From Brachionus koreanus (Eukaryota; Rotifera; Eurotatoria; Ploima; Brachionidae), in assembly GCA_016987375.1 (NCBI GenBank), contig PJRA01000519.1:1574809-1632786 (forward strand): a DNA stretch of 57,978 nt, in the 5' to 3' direction. Both the position numbers and the translations under genes were made by a program. Positions 10,793 to 21,900 of this stretch are shown here, piece by piece. Every line of letters starts with the position of its first letter. The stretch's first letter is position 1. The notes under the pieces were generated by a model. It was given only the letters and a program-made list of their open reading frames with translations, did not search any database and was not told where the DNA came from.

Positions 10793-11011
10793 TAAGAGTT
10801 TAAAAATCGTTAGAAAAAATGTATCAACTGATACAATGTTGGTATCGGCCAAATTTAGTCTGTGTAAAAACTCTGCAATTGTGTGTAAAATCAGTATATG
10901 CACTAGAAAATTACTAAAATTAAATTGCATAGTTTTTACTCAGACTAAATTTGGGGCGAAACAAACTCTGAATTAGCTGATACATTTTACACAACGATTT
11001 TTAGACTCTTA
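10793..11011. mobile_element. foldback MITE with TA target duplication
   Basis: A long imperfect palindrome. The left arm (about 10795-10880) starts AGAGTTTAAAAATCGTT; the right arm (about 10925-11009) is its inverse, ending AACGATTTTTAGACTCT. TA dinucleotides flank both ends. TA duplication with long terminal inversions and no coding capacity fits a Tc1/mariner-type MITE. The superfamily is inferred. Confidence 0.7.
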
Positions 11012-12370
11012 ATAATTTGAAACTTTTACAAAATCTTAAGACAAACAAGATCTTCTATAAATTTTCAAAATCTAAAACAAAAATAGTTAATTTACACTTA
11101 AATAAATTTATTTTCTTTTGCTATATATTCTATTTTAATCAGATAGAAAGAACAACAAGAAAATGGAATAATAAAAACATCAAAATTTTAAAAAAAAAAA
11201 TTTTTTTTTAATCAAACTTTAATCAAACATATGATAATGATAATGTTATTGTGAATTTTAGAATTTTTTTGTTTTTATTTTTTACTAATTTCACTAACAG
11301 TTTGATAACCTTTTATTATTATTTGAATTAAAGTAAAATTCTAAGTAAAGCCTTTTCAAAATAATAATTCTATTATAGAATGTCATCATCAAGTTTTTCT
11401 TCTTTTAAATCTTAGTAAATAAGGCAAATTGAAGTTTATGATCAAATTAAAATGATCATGCTCAAGAGTTATCATTGAAAAAACTTTTTAGAAATTTAAA
11501 AAAAAATATTTGAGCATTTTATTTAAATTATATTTGAAATTTTGTTCATAAATTTCAATTTGCCAGTAAATAACAATTATAAATTTTCGGATCTTAATGG
11601 CACTTTTAAGTATCTAAAATAGTCTATTTCTAAAACTACTAGATCAACTCACAACTTAATATTGTGAAAGAATGAATTTTTTACATACGTTCTTAATTTT
11701 TGAAATCAAAACACTAATTTTACTAAATTTCAATTAATATAATCATTTCTTAAATTTTTTTTTCAATCAAAATTACATTTCATAATAAAATAATCACAAT
11801 AAAAGTTTTAATCATTTTTGTGTAAAAATATAAATTTTATCTTTTTCTTGTATTCTTCAATTAACAGAATTTTTCTCTGTTTTGATGATTTTTAATATTG
11901 GTAAATAAAAATGTTCCTTACTTCAGTATTTTAGTTCTATCTATGCATGAAAATAAGATATGTAGATCATCAATGGATCCATACATGATTTTTAATAGCT
12001 CAAAGTTATTGATTTCAAAATCAAAAATAAAAAATTATATTAATTTTAAATAAATTTAAGGTAACACATTCAGTTTATTTAGGAGCACAAATAATAATAC
12101 CCGCTAATTTCACTTAGAAAAAATATTTAAGAAAATTTTTTTTCTTTTTTTAATTTTTGATAAAGCTTTTTTTTTGCGTAAAAAATTTTGCTGAACGTTG
12201 CAGCAATTTAAAAAAAAAATAGATAGAAAAAAAATGGACAATTTCAATTTTTACATCATTTTATTAGATCACCTAATTGTCTTTCCTTTTTTCTTAAGTG
12301 AAAACTGCTAATTAAACTTGTTTGATAATGGCTTCCCAAATAACAATATGTTATTTTATTTAATAGAATA
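11012..12370. other. AT-rich spacer, no gene seen
   Basis: Low-complexity DNA up to the 5' part of the second LINE. Short open frames here have AT-driven composition and no recognisable domain. Confidence 0.55.
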
Positions 12371-12383
12371 ATATATTTTATTC

Positions 12384-12689
12384 CGATCATCTGTGGGTGC
12401 GAACCATCAGAGCCAACTGAGGCAGTGTCACTCAACTGAGTAAGAGGACTTGACAAATCCATTGGAAGCAATTGATACCCAGTTACCAGCCAACAACTCC
12501 ACCATCCTACCAACCAACAGCAACCACCAAATCAAACACATCGAAACATTGGAACTTTCGATCCAGTCATCAGATGTGTCAAATGGCGAAGATTCTCGAG
12601 AAATGCGCGGGACAGTGTTATCGGAATTGGGCCGATCATCTGTGAGTGTGAACCCACGGAATAAACTTAGGCAGTGTCACTCAATTGCG
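12384..12689 (+). repeat. two diverged direct repeats at a LINE 5' end
   Basis: A block of about 57 bp at 12384-12440 recurs at about 12631-12689. Both begin CCGATCATCTGTG and end GGCAGTGTCACTCAA. The copies are about 247 bp apart, upstream of the LINE endonuclease. This could be a remnant of tandem 5' promoter units, as in some LINEs, or an internal duplication. Confidence 0.6.
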
Positions 12690-12769
12690 GAAGAGAAAAT
12701 TTCAAACTATCCCATACCTATATCAAAAGGTATTTCTAAATTGAGATTCCTTGTTTAGACGGGTATAAC

Positions 12770-15282
12770 CATTTTTATCAAGAACCGCCTGGTCAGTCAC
12801 GGAGGCGTAGCCATTTACGTTAGGAAGGATGAAGAAACCATGGAGGAACTGGAGTTGCCCAATGACGGCGAAATGACATGGTGCAATGTTACGCTGAACA
12901 ATGATTCGCTTGATGTTGGCTGCATCTACAGACCATCTCAATCATTTCACGACTCTAACCGAGCCATCCTTAAAGCCATCGCAAAGGCAAAAATCGTGAC
13001 AGACAGAAGAAATTCAGGACTGGTAATAGCTGGCGATTTTAACCACCCAGATATTAAATGGACCGATCTTGATGTCACATTTGGGACAAAAAAAGGCCGC
13101 AGATCGAGCTTAGAAATGGTAAATTGCCTCCTTGGGTACCAACTCTTTCAATTAGTGAATCAACCTACCTTTGGGAACAACGTACTGGACCTGATCATCT
13201 CTAACGATCCTAGTCGAGTCCACCGATATCTTCGTCTAAGAAAAACCGTCTGCACTGCACCTTGAGCTGGGATTACCAACTAAAATCGAGAAATCACAGG
13301 TGGACAGGTCTAGCCAAGAGGAACTTCAACAAAGGGAATTATGAGCAGTTTACGCAAATCATGTCATCTCTGTCTCTCTTAGACAATGACCCAAATGCAG
13401 CGTTCACTTCACTACTGGACAAATTTCAACATGCACTGAACACCAGCATCCCTATCATCGAACCTTGCTCAACAAGAAAACTAAAACCGAAGTGGCTAAG
13501 CAAGGAGAATTCTGTCATATCAGAGCGAGTAACTCGTGTGATAGCGTTAGAAAGGAGTATAAAAAGGTATGCAAATATATGAAAAAAGCAGTCAAGTTGG
13601 CGCGTCTCAATTTTGAATCCAACCTCGCATCGAAGTGTAAAAAAGAACCCAAGCTATTTTACAGCTACATTAACAACCAGAAAATTTGCAAGGAGTCTAT
13701 TAGAATGATGAAGATGCCTAATGGCACGATCACAACAGAAACCGCCACCATAGTGAACATTCTAAATGACCAGTTTTGCATGGTTTTCAATAATCCATCT
13801 GAGACATTCCGAGATGACTCGAGATACAGACATTACAACATAAGAGCCAAATGTTCAGTCAATCCAGAGGAATTGTTCTCAGTAAATGCTTTAATATTCA
13901 GTAGCTCGTTCAAAAGTGGAATTGTACCAGAGAGCTGGAAAAATGCGAACATCACTCCAGTATTTAAGAAAGGTGACAAGACTAATCCAGCAAACTACCG
14001 ACCAATCTCTCTCACAGCTATCCCTTGCAAGATTATGGAAAGAATGGTCAGGGATGTGATGATGGAACATCTTAATAATAACGACTTGATCACCAAGGAG
14101 CAACAAGTCTTGTATCACGAATCTCCTGGAGATAATGGATACTATAACGAATGCCTTTAATAATGGCCATCAAATTTTAGTTGTCTTTTTAGATTTCCAG
14201 AAGGCCTTCGATAAAGTATGTCATGAGTCACTCTATTTCAAGCTGAGGCAACTTGGGTTCTGCCAAGAACTAATGAACTGGATAAAAAGTTATCTAAGCG
14301 GTCGGAAGCAACGAATTGTGATTGGTGACAGCTACTCGGAATGGAAACCTGTAACAAATGGAGTTCCTCAAGGAAGCGTCCTCGGACCACTCCTCTCCGT
14401 CATCTTCATAAATGACATGCCGGCAGTTGTTAATCCAATTATCAAGCTTTTTGCAGACGACAGCAAACTTATCGGGCTTGTCCAGAAAGACCTGGACGCC
14501 CTTGTCAACTAGACCAAGGAATGGCGAATGGCGTATTTTCCACCCAGATAAATGCAAAGTCATGAAAATAAGTAAGAAAATCTGTACTAGACCACAACTA
14601 ACCATGGAAAAGACAGATTCCTCAAATAGACACGTTCTGGAATATACTTTATTGGAACGTGACCTTGGTATTATGATACCTTGTAACTTGAAATCGGAAA
14701 ATCAGATATCGAATGCGGTGGCAAAAGCAACAATTGCATTAAATATCTTTAAAAAGACGTTTAGATGCTTGACACCGACATTCTTCAAAACTCTCTACAC
14801 CACCTTTGTCCGCCCACATCTAGAATACGCTGCTGTCGTTTGGTCACCACATTTAAGAAGAGACATTACGGCAATAGAGAATGTCCAAAGGAGAGCCACC
14901 AAATTGGTCAAACAGTTCAAAAACCTTGACTAAGGGGAGAGACTGGTGAAACTAAATCTGACCTCTCTGAAGGATAGGAGGACTAGGGGTGATCTCATTC
15001 AATTCTTTAAATGTTACACAGACACCAACATTGTAAACTGGCACATGGCCCCGTTTCTCAAAGTCCAAGGTAGAACAAGAAGAAGCTCCAATCAGCACAG
15101 TTTTGTCCGACCACTTTCAGCCACCTGCCAACCGAGAGAGCACTTTTTCATTTATAGAGTGACTATGCCATGAAACGCCCTACCGCAAGAGATCGTTCAA
15201 TCCCTATCCGTCTACCAATTCAAGAACAGACTAGATAAATACAGACGTAAGGAGAAACCTACCATGGATGCAAAGTCATGGT
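12770..15282 (+). pseudogene. broken LINE endonuclease-reverse transcriptase ORF
   Basis: Partial endonuclease: GGVAIYVRK (about 12800), GCIYRPS (about 12920), AGDFNHPDIKW (about 13030). Then the linker, and the reverse transcriptase: PESWKNANITPVFKKGD (13930), FQKAFDKV (14200), GVPQGSVLGPLL (14365) and catalytic FADD (about 14450), then the C-terminal region to NRLDKYRRKEK and a TAG at 15280. Frameshifts occur near 13265, 13500, 14140 and 14515. Around 13870 the frame passes from linker directly into the SFKSG region, so the conserved GPDGIHP-type block is deleted. Inactive. Confidence 0.85.
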
Positions 15283-15295
15283 AGGTTTCTCCTTA
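15248..15295 (+). repeat. 19-bp perfect hairpin at the LINE ORF end
   Basis: Arms 15248-15266 and 15277-15295 are exact inverse complements with a 10-nt loop. The LINE stop codon lies at the start of the right arm. It could be a 3' RNA structure recognised by the reverse transcriptase, or a local inverted duplication. Confidence 0.85.
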
Positions 15296-15519
15296 TTGTA
15301 TTGTATTCCAAAGACTCGGTAGAATCGACACGAAGGAATAGTGAAATAATAAAAAACAATCTTTTAATGTGATGAAGGTAGATTTTGGGAAGGGACATTG
15401 CTCCAATCACAGTGTATATACTACAGTTACCATAGATGGGATCCTACAGTTTCCTATCTTCGCAAGTCTAGCTTGCTAAATTGTTGTAATTTATATTATT
15501 ATTATTATATTTTATTCAA

Positions 15520-15880
15520 TTTAGTGAATGAGGATGTATAAATTTCTAAAGTATCTAGACCTCTTGAGCTTGAATTTTTTACATTTGTTAAACTTTCTAG
15601 TCAATACTTTTGAATGAAATAATTTAAAAATTTAAATTTTTTAATTTAAATAATATTTGAAAGATTTCTTTAGTGATTTTTAAGTAAAAATCAAAAAAAA
15701 TTTATAAAATTTTTATATTATATAAATTTTAATTTCAATAATTTCTAAGCATTTTGAATAATAAAAAAAAAATTGAATATAAATTTCAAGAACTTTATTG
15801 TTTAAAAAATTTGCATAAAATAAAACAATTGATTTGTTTGATAATAAATTGAATTTGAATTAAATTTTTAAGAAATCTCC
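15520..15880. other. AT-rich spacer before the EB/lectin gene
   Basis: No coding signal. It presumably holds the EB/lectin promoter, of which only the TATA-like box is recognisable. Confidence 0.5.
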
Positions 15881-15883
15881 AAG

Positions 15884-15892
15884 CTATTTAAG
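15884..15892 (+). promoter_or_regulatory. TATA-like box of the EB/lectin gene
   Basis: CTATTTAAG, 37-45 nt before the start codon at 15929, which would leave a 5' UTR of only a few bases to about 20 nt. Confidence 0.35.
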
Positions 15893-15928
15893 CAAGCTAA
15901 CAGTATTTAAAATGAATTAAGAATTAAA

Positions 15929-18900
15929 ATGCCGTCAAAACCGACATTTAAGTATGCTGTGCAAAAAAGCGAAACAGTTAAAAAGCTAGAGGCTCTCAAC
16001 AATGGAAAGACAATAATCCCCAAATGGGTCTTGATAGTCGGAGGGTTTTTATTCTTTTTTTCGGCTGCCCTTTTTGTTACATCAATAGTCATTGCAAGTA
16101 TCAAAAAACCAAATGGACTATACCAGGAATCATGTGCTGAGCGAGTGTGTGAAAAAAAGCTTGGACTAGTTTGTATCAATAAGACTTGCCAATGTCCGAA
16201 GGATCAATTCTACCGGGATAGATGCTATAATCTTTCAACACATGGAGAATTTTGTTTTCATGACAAAAATTGTAAATCAGAGGAACTGCTTTCATGCAGT
16301 GTACTATCAAAATGTGAGTGCAATTCTGAAATGTATTGGAATTTGGAAAAAAGAATGTGTGTACCCAGGAAATTATTCAGCGAGAAATGTAATGGGGATC
16401 AGTGCAAAAAAAGTATTGGCCTTTTTTGTGATTCTGGTACTTGTGCTTGCCAAAATTCGTCATTGTAATATTAATAAATTTAAAAAAATATGTTTTTAAA
16501 ATTTTTTAAAAGAAATTTTTGGAATGGAAAAAAGTGTGAGAAAAAGAAAACTGTAAACCAATATTGTAGTCTGACACACGAGTGTTTAGATTCCGAAAAA
16601 ACAACTTGCAGGGGCTCGCTATGTAAATTGTTTTTTTTTAACTTTATTATTTGCATTGAAAATTTTTATAGTAAAGTTTTACTCTCTATTTTATCATTAA
16701 AGTAAAGTCAAAAATTTTTCATTGAAATTTTATTTACTCTTAATTTTCATTGTTTGCTGTCTTTTCATTGTTTGCTAAAAAAAATATGTAAAAAAAATAA
16801 AAGGTTTTTTCAAACAAAAAACAAATATTAAAATAATAAGGTAAAAAAATAAATTTTTTTTTATGAGAAAAATAATTAAAACAGGGTATTGTGAAATTGA
16901 AATACAAATCGAACAAAAATTTTTACTTAGTACCAAAATAATATATTTTTAAAAAGATACTGCAAAAAGTGCAATTTACTTTTTTTACTAAAAATTTTTT
17001 TCCTGTGCAAAAAACATCAATAAAATTTTAATTGATTATTAATTTGATTTCTCATTTTTTTTAATTGTAAAAATTACAGTTGTAGCAAAATTTAACAACA
17101 TTTTGCAATAAAAAAGGCAAAGTGAAAATAATTTTACATTTATACAAGTTCATATTTTTAGATTTTTTCTGCAATATTTCAAAAAATTTAAAAAATTCCT
17201 TCAAATTATTTGGTAAACAAAAAAAAATTAAAAAATTTCTTAAATATTGCACAAAAAATCTAAAAATATGAATTTGTATAAATGTAAAATTATTTTCACT
17301 TTGCCTTTTTTATTGCAAAATGTTGTTAAATTTTGCTACAACTGTAATTTTTATGTAGTGAGAAAAAAAAAGATTATTAATAGTTTTTTCAGTATGAGAA
17401 TTGTTTTTTTAATTTCATTTAGGATAAATTATAAATAATTCTTAGCGAGATTCTTTGTTAACACAATCCAGACAAAAATTATTCAGATTTTCTCCTTTTT
17501 TAGAAATTAACTTATCTCTACCATTTTGCAAAATATTTTTAAATTTTGTTGTTAAAATTGTAATTTTTAGAATAAAAAAAATAGACATTTTTTGATTGTA
17601 TAATTAGTAATATAGTTTGAATCGCTCTAAGTTTTTGGCGGAAGGTCAGATTTTTAAAATTCTATCAGATTATAATTCAGCTTGTCGAGATCTGTCAGAA
17701 AATATATAATTAAAGTTAAAATTAACTCAATGTGTGATTGTTTTATTAAATAAGTTGCAAAAGACAATTTTTAACAAAATATCAAACTTTAAAAAAATTT
17801 AAACAAAATATTCATTCTTTTGTCCTAAAAAAATAACTTTCAAATCGGAATTCAAAAACGTTTTTCTAGCCTTTTCTTTGAAAAAGCTCATTATATAATT
17901 ACCATTCAATTTTTTTAATTAATTAATAAACAATTCTTTTATTTAACAAACTTTATTTAATAAATCAAAAATATACCTTATCATTAATTAAAATTTTACT
18001 GAAAAAAATTTCAATAATTTTAAATTAAACAATAAAATAATTTGAATTTTAAATTCTTGTCAATTTATTAAAAGGAGATCTAGTGTTAAAATTAAATTTA
18101 TTTAGATTTCACATTCCTAAACATTCACCATTGTATAATCAAAATTCGTTTAAAATGCACTAAAATATAACAATAAAAAAAAATTTTTTATTTTTTTAAT
18201 TTAATTAAAAGTTTTTTCTAAAACAAAAACACAAAAATTTAAGCATTAAATAAATTTTGAACGGATTCTATAAAAAAATTTTAGATTTTATCAATTTTTG
18301 CAAAGTTTTTTTTGTTTAAACCCTTTGAGTCTTACCATCAATTATATCAGACCAATATATTAGTTATTATGTAATTAAAAAAAATTCATTTTCAATTTTT
18401 TTATTCATTTATTAGAAAAAATAACTTTATTTAAGATTTTAAATAATTTTTTTGTTTAAGGTTCATGTGACGACAAAGAATATTATAAACAATCAGAATC
18501 AAGATGTGTATCAAGATTGAACGAATTTGAAGCATGTTCAAACGATGACATGTGTTTAAGACCCATGTTTTGTTCTCTTCGATTTGGCTGTCGCTGTCCC
18601 AAATATTTTTTTTATGAAAATGTAACATCAACATGCACAAATCAGTATATCATTGGTTCTAAATGTGATAAAGACCATCATTGTAGAGAAGACTTGGGCC
18701 TTACTTGCCAAAACCAGAGCTGTATGTGCGCAGCTCCTAGCTATACATGGTCAGCTAAATCAATTAAGTGTAAACTAACTTATGCAAAGTCAACATGCCT
18801 GAGTGATTTCGACTGCAATGATTCAGAAAAGCTTATTTGTCAAGTACATGATTGTAATTGTCCTGAAACATCAAAAATTGGTATGTGTGACTGCAGTCGA

Positions 18901-21900
18901 AATCTGACTAGTGAGCAATACTGGGATGCTACAAGTTGTGCTCCAGCAAGACCATATCTCTCATCTTGTCTTTTTGATTATCACTGTCGAACTTTAACCC
19001 AAAAGACTATATGTTCAACTAGAGAAATTTGTGAGTGTCCTGATGATAGTTTATTCTTTTGGAATGGATTCGAATGTAAGCCAAAAGTTTCTTATGAAAA
19101 CATGTGCACAGCCTCAATTCAATGCTTAGATTCTCAGCTTACTTTTTGCAATGGAACAAATTGTAAGTTTTAGTTTTTTAATTGACTAAAACTAAAATCT
19201 CAAATTATAATTCTAAAAATCAATTTTATTTTTACCGGTACTACCGGTAACATATCTGAATATATAGTCATTATAAATAAAAATCACTATATATGTCTGT
19301 TCCTGTTTTCCTTATTTCTTTTTTCGAAGTCTTAGCTTTCCATGCATCTTTCAAATACATAACCATAAATATCAACTTTTGAACTCACATCACCCATGAG
19401 GTCAACACGGAATAACCATTTTAATACTTAAAGACTACATTTCTGTATAGTGAATCAGTAAGATATTGTCTTGGCAATATAGTACAAAGCTTTTACGAAA
19501 ACAGGAGAATGGTAAAATTACGTCTTTTTACGCAAAATTTAAAATTTACATAAACTTACCAAAACTCAAGGTGGTAAGTAAACGTAATCTTAGGTAAAAT
19601 TATAAAAAATTACATCAGATTACGTAAAAAATTGTAATTTACAATTGACAAAATCAAAGGATGAAAAAAAATTCTTACAAAATTTTATTTTTTTAATTCT
19701 TTTTTACGTTATTTTACTTTAAATAAAGTAAATATTTGTTAGAAAATGTTATTTATATATACATATATATATATATATATGTATGTGATATAGCGACATC
19801 TCTGTCGATATCACTGGATTAGTTAACTAACTAAACCTTGAGCGTTTAAGTAAGAATGGAGCATAAAAAGCTGCTCCTAAACTTCTAACGAGAAGATCGG
19901 ATAGACGGGCCCAAGGGTACTAATATAAACATTACAATGTATAAATATATTTATTTATAGTGTTTGAGAATATTTTATCAATATATTTTTTTAGATTTTT
20001 AAAATAAAATAAAAAAAATTAAAAAGGATTCAAATTTTTATTCTTAAATTAAATTTCTCTTTAGTCAAACTAAAAAAAGCAAATTTTTTTTCTGGTTGAT
20101 TTAGGAATTTTAGATTTATTTTTATTTTCGGTAAATAAAGTTGTCAAAAAAATGAAAAACTTGATTTTACGTTTAGTTAACACCTTGAAATTAGGTAAGT
20201 TTGTGTAATTTTGCGTAAAAAGACGTAATTTTACCAATTCTCCTGTTTTCGTAAAAGCACTGAATGTGTAATAGAAAATCTTTTTTGAGACTCAATTTTG
20301 TAATTAAAACACAACACATAATTAAGTTTTTCCCAAATTTATTTGAAAAATAGCAGAAATTAAGTTAATTAGACTAGTTTTTTTAGATTTTTTTTTAAGT
20401 ATTTAATAAATAAACAAAGGTACTGCTTCTAATACTAATTTTCTGAAAACTTTATTCAGAATAAGTTGTTTTCAACTGCACAATGTCCGATGTTAAAACT
20501 AAAATTTAAAGTTATCATTAATCCGAGCTAACAGTTATATGTTATTATTTTTTTAACTATTAGTTTATGTTAGTTTCTAGTCAAATTTAATTTCTATATA
20601 TATTTACAGCACTTATAAGTCTTCCAACTGCACCCGAGTACAGACTTATTCAGCAATTAAGTAAATAACCAAACATGGTTATTACAACAATTTACTTTAA
20701 ACTTTCTTAATAAACATCATTACAGAGCCTTGTAGTATCTTAAAAATTGTAACCTTTTTAAAAAAAAAGGTATCTGCACAGCAATACAATATTTTGATGG
20801 AACAAAATGCGTGTCTAGATTTGGCGAATTTGAGCGATGTTTTTTTGATGACATGTGTTTATTACCAATGACCTGTGAATCATACCAATGCACATGTGGT
20901 GATATGTTTTATTTTGAAAACAAAACATCCACATGCTTGCCGAAGCTTACAAGTGGTTATTTTTGTGATAGAAATTTACAATGTAGATCAGATTTGGGCC
21001 TTATTTGCAAAAACAATGAATGTGTCTGTGCTTCACCTGATCGCACTTGGTCTTCCAAAGCCCAAGACTGCTTACTTACATATGGAAAAAGCTTTTGTCT
21101 CAATGATCTTAGCTGTAATCTAGACGAAAATTTAATTTGTCAAGCTCAAAATTGCTCGTGTCCTCAGCTTTCTACAATTGGAATGTGCGATTGTAATCGA
21201 ACAATCGGAAATGAGCAATTTTGGAATGGTAATAAATGCACAAGTGCAAGTTCTTACGGCAATAATTGTACAGACAATTTTCATTGTCAGACTCTTACTC
21301 AGAATACAGTGTGTACTTTAGGAATATGCAACTGTGCTAATTTAGAACTGTAAATATAATTTTAAATTTTTCAAGTATTTTTTTTTGCTCATTTTGATTT
21401 TTCTAAATATTTTGACCAAGGCCTATTTCAAATATTAAAAAACATTTTAATTTAATAATTATGTTTCTTGACTTACTAAAATTTTTACGATAATTCTTGA
21501 AATTTTAAATGGAAGGAATTTGCTTTTATTTTCCTAATTTTATCTGATAAAATTTAATTCACATCCGTCTTTTTACTTGGATTCCACACTTGCACCACAA
21601 ACTCTAGATTATGTCTTACCATAGATGTATATAATTTTGCCGACAAGTTCTTATCTCTATTATTGAACGTTCGCTTAAGCATTTCTAGGATCATATTAGC
21701 TTTTGTACATGCACATTTTACCTGCGTAGTCCACTTTAAATCAGAGTATATAATCCCTCTCGGAGCTAGTAAATCTAGTAATAAGTCCTCACTCTCATCT
21801 TTGGTATGAGTTATATACTTATGCCTCTAATGTTCATTCTTCCAAAATGCATAACTTTGCACTTTTTTGGCACACAAACCCATGCCCCAAACTTTTGTCC

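Larger units (their letters stand above)
12375..15515 (+). mobile_element. second LINE, GC-richer, with (TTA)n tail
   Basis: A non-LTR retrotransposon visibly richer in G and C than everything around it, which suggests recent arrival or different mutational history. The left end lies within the direct-repeat region. The right end appears to be the TTA repeat at about 15497-15513. The tail differs from the (TAC)n of the LINE at 2.5-5.0 kb, so it is a separate family. It ends about 400 bp upstream of the EB/lectin start codon, so it could influence that promoter. Confidence 0.8.

Noticed and set aside
17061..17438. Two opposite-strand frames with the same peptide, suggesting a conserved small protein
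   Set aside because: Produced by the palindrome of the intronic MITE.
19783..19925. Hammerhead ribozyme or retrozyme
   Set aside because: A hairpin is present but the conserved CUGANGA and GAAA core elements are not in a workable arrangement.
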